From Roseicyclus marinus (GTDB lineage Bacteria; Pseudomonadota; Alphaproteobacteria; Rhodobacterales; Rhodobacteraceae): 64,000 bases of DNA. The DNA lies in NCBI RefSeq assembly GCF_036322625.1, contig NZ_AP027266.1, positions 2,855,001 through 2,919,000 of the forward strand, read 5' to 3'. The notes beneath the pieces are model-generated. The model did not search any database. It saw only the letters and a program-made list of their open reading frames with translations, and had not been told where the DNA came from. Below are positions 42,411-51,933 of the stretch, piece by piece. The position numbers were made by a program, and so were the translations under genes. Position 1 is the first letter of the stretch. Every line of letters begins with the position of its first letter.

Positions 42411-43291
42411 AAGGCCGACAGGGCGCGGTCGATCCGGGCGATCAGGTCAGGTTCGCCCGCCTCGACCCCGCGCCGCGACAGTGCCGCCTGCCATTCGGCC
42501 GTGGCGCGGCTCATCCCGTCGGACAGGCCCAGCGCCGCCACCGTCGCCGCCACCTCGCGCATCTCGGCGGCGCGGCGGGTGCCGTGCACCAGCATCCGTT
42601 CGAGGTTATAGGCCCCCCGCCCGCGCCAATCGACGCCGGGGTCGGATGCTTCGAGCGAGGCGATGACCGCCTCCTCCACCCCCGCGCGGCGGGCGGCAAG
42701 GAAACATTCCGCCGTCAGCGCCTCCATCCCCTTGATCATGACGGAGCGGATCATCTTGATGCTCGACGCAGCCCCCACCGCATCGCCGACGGGCTTGGGG
42801 CGCATCCCCAAGGATTCGAGCAGGGCCACGCCCTCGGCCGCATGGGGACCGGCAACAAGCAGCGGCACGAGATGGCGTTTGGGATGGACCGGGGCCATGA
42901 CCGCCACATCGACATAACGCCCGCCCGCGCCGTCGATGATGCCGGCCGCCTGTCGCTTGGTATCGGGCGCGCAGGAATTGCAGTCGAACCAGATGCAGCC
43001 CGGTGGCACATGCGGGGCCGCGGCCCGCGCCGCTTCAAGCGCCTGATCGGCGGTCACGACGCTGAACACCGCCGTGACCCCGTCCAACGTGCCCGCCAGC
43101 GTGCCTGCGTCATGGACCCGGTGCGCGGCGTAGCGCGCCCGCATCCCGGCAGCCGTCAAAGGATCCTCGGTCTTGAGGTCGAAGGCCGCGACATGCGCGG
43201 GCCGCCCATCCGCCCAGCCATCGAGGAAGGCTGTCGCCGCCTCTCCAAAGCCTACGAAGGCCAGTCTTTCGGGTTTGTGTTCTGTCGGCAT
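42407..43291 (-). CDS. 6-phosphogluconate-dehydrogenase-like NAD(P) oxidoreductase (DUF1932 C-terminus)
   Basis: This 294-residue protein has a Rossmann start LAFVGFGEAATAFLDGWADG (GxGxxx), FDCNSCAPDTKRQAAGIIDG, DVAVMAPVHPKRHLVPLLVA and a C-terminal helical domain of the DUF1932 type (AASSIKMIRSVMIKGMEALT). Such proteins oxidise beta-hydroxyacids; the KMIRS lysine suits catalysis. It is co-transcribed with the double-HTH LysR gene and divergent from galB, suggesting a hydroxyacid side-step in the same pathway. Start at ATG 43291 has GAGGG six bases upstream; ATG 43297 is too close to it. Confidence 0.75.
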   Translation of the reverse strand: MPTEHKPERLAFVGFGEAATAFLDGWADGRPAHVAAFDLKTEDPLTAAGMRARYAAHRVHDAGTLAGTLDGVTAVFSVVTADQALEAARAAAPHVPPGCIWFDCNSCAPDTKRQAAGIIDGAGGRYVDVAVMAPVHPKRHLVPLLVAGPHAAEGVALLESLGMRPKPVGDAVGAASSIKMIRSVMIKGMEALTAECFLAARRAGVEEAVIASLEASDPGVDWRGRGAYNLERMLVHGTRRAAEMREVAATVAALGLSDGMSRATAEWQAALSRRGVEAGEPDLIARIDRALSAL

Positions 43292-43363
43292 GTCCATCCC
43301 TCACCATGACCGGTCACAGCATGGAAACTCTACAGGGATAGCCCGCCGCCGCAATTCCATTAT

Positions 43364-43379
43364 AGCAAATACTTATGCT
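43364..43379. promoter_or_regulatory. Candidate LysR operator upstream of galB
   Basis: AGCA-N8-TGCT lies inside an AT-rich patch (ATTATAGCAAATACTTATGC) in the 169-base spacer between the divergent dehydrogenase and galB genes. The shape fits the T-N11-A boxes of LysR regulators. No experimental support is visible. Confidence 0.4.
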
Positions 43380-43460
43380 GCGGGACGGGCTTTCGAATTG
43401 CCCCGGACCGGTCGCGCATGAGAGCAACACGCAAGCGTCCCATTATCCGAAGGCCCTGCC

Positions 43461-44192
43461 ATGACCACCAAGAAGACCGCCCTCGTCCTGTCGGCCCATG
43501 CCGCCGATTTCGTCTGGCGCTGCGGGGGGGCCATCGCGCTTCATGCCCGGCTCGGCTACGAGGTGACCGTCGCCTGCATGTCCTTTGGTGAACGCGGCGA
43601 AAGCGCGAAGCTCTGGAAAGAGGGCAAATCGCTCGAGGAGGTCAAGGCGATCCGCCGCGCCGAGGCAGAGGCCGCGGCACGGGTTCTGGGGGTCCATCGT
43701 CTGGAATGCTTCGACCTGGGCGATTACCCCCTGCACCTGTCGCAGGACGACAAGATGCGGCTCGTCGACCTGATCCGGGCGGTGCAGCCGACCTTCATGA
43801 TGAGCCATTCGCAATACGACCCCTACAATACCGACCACATGTACATGACGCAGGTGGCGCTCGAATGCCGGATGATCGCGCAGGCCTGGGGCCACAACCC
43901 CGGCGAAAAGGTTCTTGGCGCGCCGCAGCTGTACCTCTTCGAACCGCACCAGACCGAGCAGATGGGATGGAAGCCCGACACGTTCCTCGACATCACCCCC
44001 GTCTGGGACCAGAAACGCGCCGCGATGGAAGAGATGAACGGGCAGGTCCATCTGTGGGAGTATTACACCCGCGTGGCCGAGCAGCGCGCCAACCATTTCA
44101 AGCGCAATTCCGGGGGACAGGCCGGGGGACGCGATTGCCGCTATGCCGAAGGGTTCCAGTCGATCTTTCCCCGCACGGTCGACGTGCTCTGA
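43461..44192 (+). CDS. galB: 4-oxalomesaconate hydratase (PIG-L/LmbE family)
   Basis: This 243-residue protein has the zinc motif SAHAADFVWRCGGAIALHAR (H13, D16) and a later YNTDHMYMTQ histidine, as in the LmbE-type hydratase GalB of Pseudomonas putida. GalB adds water to 4-oxalomesaconate to give 4-carboxy-4-hydroxy-2-oxoadipate in gallate/protocatechuate 4,5-cleavage. The assignment rests on this motif and on galC and galD following directly. Other family members are deacetylases, which the context makes unlikely. Confidence 0.85.
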   Translation: MTTKKTALVLSAHAADFVWRCGGAIALHARLGYEVTVACMSFGERGESAKLWKEGKSLEEVKAIRRAEAEAAARVLGVHRLECFDLGDYPLHLSQDDKMRLVDLIRAVQPTFMMSHSQYDPYNTDHMYMTQVALECRMIAQAWGHNPGEKVLGAPQLYLFEPHQTEQMGWKPDTFLDITPVWDQKRAAMEEMNGQVHLWEYYTRVAEQRANHFKRNSGGQAGGRDCRYAEGFQSIFPRTVDVL

Positions 44193-44243
44193 GCCGGGCA
44201 GGCAGCCTCCGACACGAGACATGACAGCGAAAGGAACGGGTAG

Positions 44244-44918
44244 ATGGGCGGTGTGGTGATCCGGAACGTGGACAGGGCCGATGCATCGGTCATCGCCGGG
44301 CTTGGCATGGCCGGGGTCGCGACCGTGCACGAGGCGCAGGGACGGCGCGGCTGTCTTGCGCCCCACCTGCGCCCGATCTGGACCGGGGCCAGCATCGCAG
44401 GATCGGCCGTCACCATCAGCGCGCCGCCCGGCGACAACTGGATGCTGCATGTGGCCATCGAACAGGTCCAGCCGGGCGATATCCTCGTTCTGGCCCCGAC
44501 CTCGCCCTGCACCGACGGCTATTTCGGCGATCTTCTGGCGACATCGGCGATGGCGCGCGGCTGTGTGGGGCTGGTGATCGACGCGGGCGTGCGCGACATC
44601 CGCGATCTTGGCGACATGGGCTTTCCCGTCTGGGCCAAGGCGATCAGCGCACAGGGCACGGTCAAGGAAACGCTGGGATCGGTCAACGTGCCCATCGTCT
44701 GCGGCGGCCAATCGATCGAGGCTGGCGACGTGATCGTCGCGGATGATGACGGGGTCGTTGTCGTGCGGCGGGCCGAGGCCGAGACGGTGCTGGCCGCCGC
44801 CCGGACCCGCCTTGCCGCCGAAAAGGCCAAGCGCGCCCGACTTGCTGCAGGCGAACTGGGCCTCGACATGTACGAGATGCGCGAAAAGCTGGCGCAAAAG
44901 GGCCTGCGCTATGTCTGA
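44244..44918 (+). CDS. galC: 4-carboxy-4-hydroxy-2-oxoadipate aldolase/oxaloacetate decarboxylase
   Basis: This 224-residue RraA-fold aldolase (also called LigK/ProA) contains [35 protein letters not shown] and [13 protein letters not shown], where the Arg-Asp pair binds metal and substrate. It splits the C7 hydroxy-tricarboxylate into pyruvate and oxaloacetate. An AAGGA ribosome site is 9 bases upstream. The 3' end overlaps galD by 8 bases, so aldolase and tautomerase are co-translated. Confidence 0.88.
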   Translation: MGGVVIRNVDRADASVIAGLGMAGVATVHEAQGRRGCLAPHLRPIWTGASIAGSAVTISAPPGDNWMLHVAIEQVQPGDILVLAPTSPCTDGYFGDLLATSAMARGCVGLVIDAGVRDIRDLGDMGFPVWAKAISAQGTVKETLGSVNVPIVCGGQSIEAGDVIVADDDGVVVVRRAEAETVLAAARTRLAAEKAKRARLAAGELGLDMYEMREKLAQKGLRYV

Positions 44919-45984
44919 GGCGGACGGCATCCCCTGTCTCTGGATGCGGGGCGGCACGTCCAAAGGGGCCTATTTCCTGTCGCACGATCTGCCCGCCGAC
45001 ACGGGTCTGCGCGACGATCTCTTGCTGCGGATCATGGGCTCGCCAGATGCGCGGCAGATCGACGGGATCGGGGGCGGCGACCCCCTGACCTCCAAGGTGG
45101 CGATCCTGTCGCCGCCGTCACGGCCCGATGCGGATGTGGATTACCTGTTCTTGCAGGTTTTCGTCGACCAGGCGCTGGTCTCGGACGCGCAGGGATGCGG
45201 CAACATCCTTGCCGGTGTGGGCCCGGCAGCCATCGAACGCGGGCTGGTTCCGGCACGGATGGGCGAAACGCCTGTGCGCATCCACATGCGCAATACCGGC
45301 GAGATCGCGCTGGCCCGCATCGCCACACCGGGCGGGCGGGTAAGCTATGATGGCCGGGCGGCGATCGACGGCGTTCCCGGACGCCATGCCGCCGTGCCGC
45401 TGATGTTCACCGGGCTTGCCGGGTCGATGACCGGGGGGGCGATGCTGCCCACGGGTCAGGCCGTCGACCGGATCGAAGGGGTGGATTGCACGCTCATCGA
45501 CATGGGCATGCCCATCGTCGTGATGGACGCGGCCGATCTGGGCCTGAGCGGACAGGAAAGCCGCGAGGCGCTCGACGCCGATACGGCGCTCAAGGCACGG
45601 ATCGAGGCGATCCGGCTTGTCGCGGGACCAATGATGGGGCTGGGCGACGTGGCGGGAAAATCGGTGCCCAAGATGACGCTTGTCTCGGGCACCGGCGCGG
45701 GTGGCACGATCTGCACCCGCAGCTTCATCCCGCATCGCTGCCACGCCTCCATCGGGGTGTTTGCCGCTGTCAGCGTGGCGGCGGCCTGTCTCCTGCCAAA
45801 GGGGCCGGCGGCGCGGCTGGCGATGCTTCCCCCGGATGATCTTTTCCGCATCGAACACCCGACCGGCATGGCCGAGGTGATGCTGGACCGCGACGCGGAG
45901 GGCGGCATCAGGGCGGCAGGCAGCCTGCGCACGGCGCGCAAGCTGATGGACGGTCTGGTCTTTCCTGCCCCGGCCCGCGCCTGA
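44911..45984 (+). CDS. galD: 4-oxalomesaconate tautomerase (PrpF family)
   Basis: This 357-residue diaminopimelate-epimerase-like protein begins at [60 protein letters not shown] and [12 protein letters not shown] are the PrpF/GalD landmarks. The CGN cysteine is a catalytic candidate. It interconverts enol and keto forms of 4-oxalomesaconate; family relatives isomerise aconitates. Overlap with galC and tail-to-tail spacing of 5 bases to the next operon define it as the end of galBCD. A second paralogue lies at 48651-49742. Confidence 0.85.
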   Translation: MSEADGIPCLWMRGGTSKGAYFLSHDLPADTGLRDDLLLRIMGSPDARQIDGIGGGDPLTSKVAILSPPSRPDADVDYLFLQVFVDQALVSDAQGCGNILAGVGPAAIERGLVPARMGETPVRIHMRNTGEIALARIATPGGRVSYDGRAAIDGVPGRHAAVPLMFTGLAGSMTGGAMLPTGQAVDRIEGVDCTLIDMGMPIVVMDAADLGLSGQESREALDADTALKARIEAIRLVAGPMMGLGDVAGKSVPKMTLVSGTGAGGTICTRSFIPHRCHASIGVFAAVSVAAACLLPKGPAARLAMLPPDDLFRIEHPTGMAEVMLDRDAEGGIRAAGSLRTARKLMDGLVFPAPARA

Positions 45985-45989
45985 AAGGA

Positions 45990-46961
45990 TCAGCCCCGCA
46001 CCTCGGGGTTGATCATGTTGATCGGCGCGCCCTCCGCATAGGCGTTGATCTGGGCGTAGATGTCGGCGAATTGCAGGTCCAGTTCATCCTCGGTGACATA
46101 GCCGATATGGGGTGTGGCGATCACGCGGGGGTGCAGCACCAGCGGATCGACCGGGGGCGTCATCGGCTCGCGGTCAAAGACATCGAGCGCAAGGCACCCG
46201 GGCCGCCCCGCCTCCAGGGCGGCCTCGAGCGCGCCCTTTTCCACCAGCCCCGAGCGCGAGGTGTTCACGAAACTTGCCGTCGGTTTCATCGCCAGCAGAT
46301 CATCGCGCGTGATGATCCCCTTGGTCTCGGGTTTCAGCCGCACATGGACCGACACGAAATCGCTGTCGGCGAAAAACGCGGTCCGGCTGGCCGCCACGGG
46401 CTCGCCATCCGCCATCGCCCGTTCCCGCCCCCTGTCGGAGGCCCACCAGACCACCTCCATACCGAATGCCTGCGCATAGGCCGCGACCTGCTTCGCGATC
46501 CGCCCATAGCCATAGAGCCCAAGCCGCCGCCCGCGCAGGGTTTGGCCGGGCGCCAGTTGCCACTGCCCCGCCTGCAGGGCCGCCATCTGTTGCGGGATCT
46601 GCCGCGCCGCAGACAGGATCAGCGCAAAGGTCAGTTCCGCCGCCGCAACCGATGGTGCATCGGCATGCATGTTGGAACAAAGCAGGACGCCATTGGCGGT
46701 GCAGGCGGGCACATCGACATGCGGATAGACACTGCGCTGGCTGATAAGGCGCAGGTTCGGCAGGCGCTCCAGCAAGGGGGCCGTGATCGCCGTGCGTTCG
46801 CGGAACAGTACCAGCGCCTCGGCCGGTTGCAGGCGCTCGGCCAGCAGCGCCACATCATCGGTATGGTCGTTCCAGACCGTCACCTCATGCCCGTCGAGCA
46901 GGCGGAAACTGGGCAAGGTCCGCAGCGTGTCGAACCAATCGTCAAGGATATGAACCTTCAT
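45990..46961 (-). CDS. D-2-hydroxyacid dehydrogenase
   Basis: This 323-residue NAD-dependent enzyme carries GRRLGLYGYGRIAKQVAAYA (GxGxxx dinucleotide site), FVNTSRSGLVEKGAL (catalytic Arg), and ATPHIGYVTEDELD (catalytic His with its Glu). It reversibly reduces a 2-oxoacid to a D-2-hydroxyacid; phosphoglycerate and glyoxylate reductases are relatives. It is the last gene of the leftward tct operon, 14 bases after the ThDP enzyme, so it probably handles the oxoacid that enzyme makes or uses (inference). Starting at ATG 46961 (MKVHILDDWFDTL) removes an unrelated leader. Confidence 0.85.
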   Translation of the reverse strand: MKVHILDDWFDTLRTLPSFRLLDGHEVTVWNDHTDDVALLAERLQPAEALVLFRERTAITAPLLERLPNLRLISQRSVYPHVDVPACTANGVLLCSNMHADAPSVAAAELTFALILSAARQIPQQMAALQAGQWQLAPGQTLRGRRLGLYGYGRIAKQVAAYAQAFGMEVVWWASDRGRERAMADGEPVAASRTAFFADSDFVSVHVRLKPETKGIITRDDLLAMKPTASFVNTSRSGLVEKGALEAALEAGRPGCLALDVFDREPMTPPVDPLVLHPRVIATPHIGYVTEDELDLQFADIYAQINAYAEGAPINMINPEVRG

Positions 46962-46975
46962 CTCGGTCTGCCTCG

Positions 46976-48646
46976 TCACGGATTTTGGGCCGCAAGCTCG
47001 GGATGGGCGCGGCGGATCACGGGGGAAAACACGCGGTCGGAAATCGGCACGTCCCAAACAGCCGCACCACCCGTGCGGGCAAAGCCCGCGATCAGCTCGG
47101 GCAAAGCCGCCAGATCGGTGATCGTCTCGCCCCCGATGCCGAAGCCCCGCGCGATGGCGGCAAGATCCGTGGGACCGAAAACTGCACCGTCATCGGCCAA
47201 ACCCTCGGCCCTGAGCTTGTGGATCTCGGACCCATAGGCACGGTCGTTCAGAACGATGATCAGGATGTTCATCCCGTGCCGCCGGATCGTCTCCAGCTCC
47301 TGCACATGCATCAACAGGCTGCCGTCCCCATCGAACAGGACAACCGTGTCACCGGGCCGCGCGGCGGCAACCCCCATGGCAAAGGAGGTGCCGTTGCCGA
47401 TGGCCCCGAATTCCCGGATCGTCAGGAACCGGTCAAAGGGCCGCGACGGCATATGGGCCACGTAATAGGAACAATGGCCCGAGGAATTCACCATCTGCCA
47501 ATCGCCCGGCAGATGCGCCTCCAGTGCGGCCACCACGTCGCGCGGATCATGCAGGCCGGGCTCGGGCGCGAAAGCGCTGCCATCGGCGGGGGTGGTGGCG
47601 ATCCGCTGCGCCAACTCGGGCGTGCAAAGCGCGACAGGCCGCGCGGCGACCGCTGCCGCCAGCGCCTCTGCCCCCAGCCGCGCATCCGCGCGCAGATGCG
47701 CATGGGCGGCAAGCCGACCCTGCGACACCGCCTGCGGATCGGTATCGATCTGCAAAACCCGCGCCTTGGGCCAAAGCTTGCCCGCATCGGCATTGTGCGA
47801 GGCAAGCGAACAGCCCACGGCGATCACCAGATCAGCCTCTGCCAGAACGGCGCGCGCGACATCGGAGGAAAAGCCCCCCGCCACGCCAAGGCAATGGGGA
47901 TGGCCTGCAAAAAGCCCCCGCGCTGGCAGACTGGTGGCCAGCGGCGCATCGAGCCTTTCGGCCAGCGCGCGGCAGGCCGCCGCCGCCCCGGCCTCGGCCG
48001 CGCCAAGACCCGCCATCACCACGATGCGCCCCGCCCCCGCGACCAGATCGGCGGCACGCGCCACATCCGCAGGATTGGGGGGGATCGGCCCGACCTCGGG
48101 CAGGATCGCGGTCGAGGGTGCGGGCAAAGCGGCGGGACCAGTCCACGCCCCATGCTGCAGATCGAAGGGGACACCCAGAACCACGGGCTTGCGCGTCATC
48201 CGCGCCTCGAGGAAGGCATCGCGGATCGCCACGGGCAACCGATCGGGCCAATGCAGCGCATGGTAGCTGGCCCCTGTCGCGGTGACGAAAGGGGCCTGAT
48301 CGATCGCCTGGTTGTACCAGCCTTTCGAAATCGGTGCCTCACCGGCCAGAACGACCATCGGAATGCGCGCCCGCACGGCGGCAGGCAAAGCCGTCATCAG
48401 CTGTGTCACCCCCGGCCCGCAGGTCACGGTCGCCAGACCCACCTCGCCCGATTTGCGGGCATAGGCCATGGCGGCGGCCACAGCGCAGTGTTCATGGCGA
48501 ACATAGACCATCCGCGTCCCTGCCTCGGACAGGCGGGTGGCGAAATTCATGTTCGCATCGCCCAGAAGCGCGAAACAGGTGCCCGTGCCTTCCTGCGCCA
48601 CGGCCCGCGCCATCATGTCGAAGACATGCAGCCCCGATGCCCCCAT
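46976..48646 (-). CDS. Thiamine-diphosphate enzyme, acetolactate-synthase-like
   Basis: This 556-residue three-domain ThDP enzyme has YVRHEHCAVAAAMAYARKSG with catalytic E52. The Rossmann-like middle domain reads AADLVAGAGRIVVMAGLGAA. The cofactor motif is LFDGDGSLLMHVQELETI, closed about 25 residues later by LNDRAYG. Members decarboxylate or join 2-oxoacids. There is no small regulatory subunit, so it is not biosynthetic acetolactate synthase. It lies 4 bases after the PrpF paralogue, inside the tricarboxylate operon, where a decarboxylase of the imported acid or its oxo-form is likely (inference). Confidence 0.83.
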   Translation of the reverse strand: MGASGLHVFDMMARAVAQEGTGTCFALLGDANMNFATRLSEAGTRMVYVRHEHCAVAAAMAYARKSGEVGLATVTCGPGVTQLMTALPAAVRARIPMVVLAGEAPISKGWYNQAIDQAPFVTATGASYHALHWPDRLPVAIRDAFLEARMTRKPVVLGVPFDLQHGAWTGPAALPAPSTAILPEVGPIPPNPADVARAADLVAGAGRIVVMAGLGAAEAGAAAACRALAERLDAPLATSLPARGLFAGHPHCLGVAGGFSSDVARAVLAEADLVIAVGCSLASHNADAGKLWPKARVLQIDTDPQAVSQGRLAAHAHLRADARLGAEALAAAVAARPVALCTPELAQRIATTPADGSAFAPEPGLHDPRDVVAALEAHLPGDWQMVNSSGHCSYYVAHMPSRPFDRFLTIREFGAIGNGTSFAMGVAAARPGDTVVLFDGDGSLLMHVQELETIRRHGMNILIIVLNDRAYGSEIHKLRAEGLADDGAVFGPTDLAAIARGFGIGGETITDLAALPELIAGFARTGGAAVWDVPISDRVFSPVIRRAHPELAAQNP

Positions 48647-48650
48647 CGGA

Positions 48651-49742
48651 TCAGCCCTCCAAGAGTTGCGCGGGCACCATGACCTCACCCCGCGCGATCA
48701 GCCGCGCGGTGCGCACCACGCCCGCGGAATGGAATTCGAACGCGTCACCGTCGCGGGTGAAGGTCACCAGAACCTCCATCTCGCCCATCGGATGTTCGAT
48801 GCGGATCATCTCGGGCGAGCCTGCGACCGGCGCGGCCACGCCCTCTGCGACCGTTCCAGGCGCAATCGCGCAGGCAGCCAGACATTGGGACCCGGTGACC
48901 GCCAGCGACGGGTGCGTTTCCCAGGGCATGAAATAGCGCGCGGTCAGATGCGCCCCTTCGGCGCGGGGCGGCGCGATCAGGCCGATCTTGGGCACGACCG
49001 ATTTCGTCACATCGCCCAGACCCATCAGTTTCCCGGCCTCGAGCCGCACAGCCTCCATCCGGGCGAACAGGTCCTTGTCGGCGTCCAGTTCGGCCTGCGT
49101 CTCGTAGCCCGTCAGCCCGAAATCGGCGGCGCGCGCGATCATCATCGGCATGGCCACATCGACACAGGACACCGCGATCCCGCCGATCACGTCGGTCCGC
49201 TGCCCGGTCGGGAACATAACCCCGGTCCGCGACCCCACGACATCAAGGAAATTGAGCGCCACGGGTGCCGCTGTGCCCGGCACGCCCGCGATCTCGACCT
49301 CGCCCGCATAGGTCACACGCCCGCCCGGTGTCTGCACCACGGCCTCGACCAGCGCGCCGGTGTTGACGGCACGGATGCGCACCGGCGTTTCGCCGTCCTG
49401 CGCGGGCACCAACCCCATCTCGATGGCGGCGGGGCCCACGCCCACCAGCATGTTGCCGCAGGTCGGCGCGAAATCGACCAGCCGCTCCGTCACCGAAACC
49501 TGCGCGAAGAAATAATCGACATCGACATCGGCCTCTTCCGAGCGCGACAGCATCACGACCTTGGTCGTGACCGCATTGCCGCCGCCGATCCCGTCGATGT
49601 TGAGCGGATGACCAGCCCCCACGACGGCCATCAGCACCTCGGCCAGTTGGTCAAGATCGGCAGGCAGGTCGCTGCGCCGGAAATAGGGTCCGCGCGAGGT
49701 GCCGCCGCGCAGGAAAAGATAGGGGATCGCCGCCTGTGTCAT
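48651..49742 (-). CDS. PrpF-family isomerase/tautomerase (second copy)
   Basis: This 363-residue protein has the family pattern: [60 protein letters not shown] and MIRIEHPMGEMEVLV. It is diverged from galD (CGN kept, C-terminal region different: ETHPSLAVTGSQCLAACAI). Possible roles are 4-oxalomesaconate tautomerase or aconitate/methylaconitate isomerase; its place in the tct operon argues for a carboxylate brought in by the transporter. Two hairpins separate it from the tctAB stop. Confidence 0.83.
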   Translation of the reverse strand: MTQAAIPYLFLRGGTSRGPYFRRSDLPADLDQLAEVLMAVVGAGHPLNIDGIGGGNAVTTKVVMLSRSEEADVDVDYFFAQVSVTERLVDFAPTCGNMLVGVGPAAIEMGLVPAQDGETPVRIRAVNTGALVEAVVQTPGGRVTYAGEVEIAGVPGTAAPVALNFLDVVGSRTGVMFPTGQRTDVIGGIAVSCVDVAMPMMIARAADFGLTGYETQAELDADKDLFARMEAVRLEAGKLMGLGDVTKSVVPKIGLIAPPRAEGAHLTARYFMPWETHPSLAVTGSQCLAACAIAPGTVAEGVAAPVAGSPEMIRIEHPMGEMEVLVTFTRDGDAFEFHSAGVVRTARLIARGEVMVPAQLLEG

Positions 49743-49779
49743 CTGTCAGCCCGTGTTTTCAAACCCAGAATGGAAGGAA

Positions 49780-49825
49780 CCGGGCCTTTGGCCCGGCAAA
49801 GGCGGGGGCGTTGCGCCGCCCCCGC
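49780..49825 (-). terminator. Two tandem hairpins between tctAB and the PrpF gene
   Basis: On the minus strand, GCGGGGGCG pairs with CGCCCCCGC (stem 49802-49825). This is followed by CCGGGCC-AAA-GGCCCGG (49780-49796) and TTCCTTCC. They lie inside the operon, so partial termination would lower expression of the enzymes relative to the transporter. Confidence 0.55.
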
Positions 49826-49844
49826 TTTCTTCTCCGCCCATGGC

Positions 49845-51860
49845 TCATCTCAGGGGCCAGGGCAGATTGGTGAATTCCTGCAGCAGCCCCGGCGGGAAAT
49901 CGCGGCCGAGCGTGCTGGCAAGAAAGATGATGAAGCCGACACCCGCCGCCGCCAGAAGCGCCGCCTTGGCCCAGGACAATCCCGCCCGCAGCCGGAAGAA
50001 GCCGACAAAGAAGATCGAGAGCGCGATCACCAGCCCGAAGAGCCCGGTCAGCACCAAAAGCCCCAGGAACCACGACAGGGTCCACCACAGGCCTTGCGGT
50101 GCCTCGGCATCGGCCCCACCGGATTCGAGATCGATGAATACGTCATCCGTCTCGGGGCGGCGCATCATGCGCACGATCAGCGCCAGACAGGCGGCGAGCG
50201 TCACCAGACCCACGCTCAGCGGGAACACCTTGTCGCCGAAGCGGGTGATCGTGGCCGCATCCCCGATGGAGATCACGACATAAGCGGTGATCGCCAACAG
50301 GAACACGAAGGGCGCGCGCTTGGTCCCGGTATGGGTGTCGATGTTCTCGCGGATGTTCTTGGACTGGCGGATGCCGATGACGATGGACAGGACCGTCAGA
50401 ACCAGCAGCGTCACGGTGATGGGGGTGACGATGTAATCGAGCCCCGCCTCGAACCCGCGCCGGAACCGGGCGGAGGCGATCTGCGTCGCCATGTTCACGA
50501 ATTGCTCGGCCTGCGCCGACAGAACGAACCCGATCAGGAAGGCAGGGCGCGAGAAATCGAACCGGCGCAGCAAGATGCCGATGAGGCCGATCCCCACCAG
50601 GGCCACCAGATCCCCCAGCGACTGCCGCGACTGGAAGGCCGCGAAGGCGATCATCATGAACAGGAAGGGCGCCAGAAGCGTGAAGCGGATCGTGGTCAGC
50701 TTGGCGATCTGCCCCGACAAGAGCACGCAAAGCCCCGCACCGATCACGTTGGCCAGAGCCAGAGACCAGACGATCGTATAGGTGATGTCCAGATCCTGCC
50801 GGATCATCGACGGCCCCGGCGACAGGCCGAGCAGCGCCAGACCGCCGAGGAACACCGCCATAGACCCCGACCCCGGGATGCCGAAGATCAAGGTAGGCAC
50901 CAGCCCGCCGCCTTCCTTGGCGTTGTTCGAGCTTTCGGGCGCGATGACGCCGCGAATGTCGCCCTGGCCGAACCGGTCGCGATCCTTGGTCGATTGCACG
51001 GCATAGCCATAGGCGATCCAGTCCACGACCGATCCGCCAAGACCGGGGATCACGCCCACGACGACACCGATGGCCGCGCATTTGGTCGACAGCCACTTAT
51101 TGCGCCACCAATCGCGCAACCCGTCCAGCCAACCGCGCCCCAGCGTGCCCGAATTCGAGATCGGCTTGTCCTGCCGCAACAGCGACACGACCTCGGGAAT
51201 GGCGTAGATGCCCAGACCCACGATCACCAGCTGGAACCCGTCCACGAGATAGGGGATGTCATAGGTCGACATCCTGAGCGATCCGCCCGCAGGGGCCGAA
51301 CCGATGGTGCCCAGCAATAGCCCGAGACCACAGGCGATGATGCCCTTCATCGGCACCCGCCCGGCAAGGATGGCTACCATCGACATGCCGAGGACCGTGA
51401 TCATCAGCATCTCGGGCAAGCCGAAGGCAAGGATCAGGGGGCGCGCGACGAAAATGATGCAGGTCAGGATCAGCGCGCCGAAAAGCCCGCCGTAAAGCGA
51501 AGAGACAAAGGCCGCTGCCAGCGCCCGGCCCGCCTCGCCCTTGCGGGCCAGCGGAAAACCGTCCAGCACGGTCGCCTGGCTTGCCGATGATCCGGGGATC
51601 CCCAAGAGCACCGAGGAAAACGTATCCGATGTCGGGATGACCGCGATCAGACCGACCATCAGCGCCAGACCCGCGACCGGGTCCATCCCGAACATGAAGG
51701 GCAGAACCAGCGACAGGCCCGCGATCCCGCCCAGACCCGGCAAGACGCCGATGGACAGACCCAACAGCACACCTGCGCACAGGAACATGAGTTGTGTCGG
51801 GTGAAATACGAGGGCCAATGCCTCGCCCAACGCCGGCAAGGCGATCGTCATGATGTCCAT
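49845..51860 (-). CDS. tctA: Tripartite tricarboxylate transporter, fused large (TctA) and small (TctB) membrane subunits
   Basis: Of 671 residues, about the first 500 are TctA. They include LCAGVLLGLSIGVLPGLGGI with the conserved GxxPGxGG loop, its repeat GVVVGVIPGLGGSVVDWIAY, and PTLIFGIPGSGSMAVFLGGL. From about 515 to the end four more helices (FVFLLAITAYVVISIGDAAT, LVLTGLFGLVIALSIFFVGF) match TctB, normally a separate protein. With TctC it imports carboxylates using an ion gradient. GGAGGAAC lies 7 bases before ATG 51860. It is transcribed after tctC. Confidence 0.88.
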   Translation of the reverse strand: MDIMTIALPALGEALALVFHPTQLMFLCAGVLLGLSIGVLPGLGGIAGLSLVLPFMFGMDPVAGLALMVGLIAVIPTSDTFSSVLLGIPGSSASQATVLDGFPLARKGEAGRALAAAFVSSLYGGLFGALILTCIIFVARPLILAFGLPEMLMITVLGMSMVAILAGRVPMKGIIACGLGLLLGTIGSAPAGGSLRMSTYDIPYLVDGFQLVIVGLGIYAIPEVVSLLRQDKPISNSGTLGRGWLDGLRDWWRNKWLSTKCAAIGVVVGVIPGLGGSVVDWIAYGYAVQSTKDRDRFGQGDIRGVIAPESSNNAKEGGGLVPTLIFGIPGSGSMAVFLGGLALLGLSPGPSMIRQDLDITYTIVWSLALANVIGAGLCVLLSGQIAKLTTIRFTLLAPFLFMMIAFAAFQSRQSLGDLVALVGIGLIGILLRRFDFSRPAFLIGFVLSAQAEQFVNMATQIASARFRRGFEAGLDYIVTPITVTLLVLTVLSIVIGIRQSKNIRENIDTHTGTKRAPFVFLLAITAYVVISIGDAATITRFGDKVFPLSVGLVTLAACLALIVRMMRRPETDDVFIDLESGGADAEAPQGLWWTLSWFLGLLVLTGLFGLVIALSIFFVGFFRLRAGLSWAKAALLAAAGVGFIIFLASTLGRDFPPGLLQEFTNLPWPLR

Positions 51861-51933
51861 GGTCTGTTCCTCCGGGAAACTCTGGCGCGATCCCCCGCGC
51901 GAGCCACTCGCGCGGGGGGTTGGAAAGCGCCGG

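Noticed and set aside
46976-48646. Biosynthetic acetolactate synthase (ilvB)
   Set aside because: No ilvN or ilvC neighbour; the gene lies in a transporter-isomerase-dehydrogenase operon.
48537-51320. A 927-residue open frame on the plus strand across the prpF and tctAB genes
   Set aside because: It is a GC-driven antisense shadow: composition is rich in His, Gln, Arg and Pro, no domain is recognisable, and the minus-strand genes have clear families.
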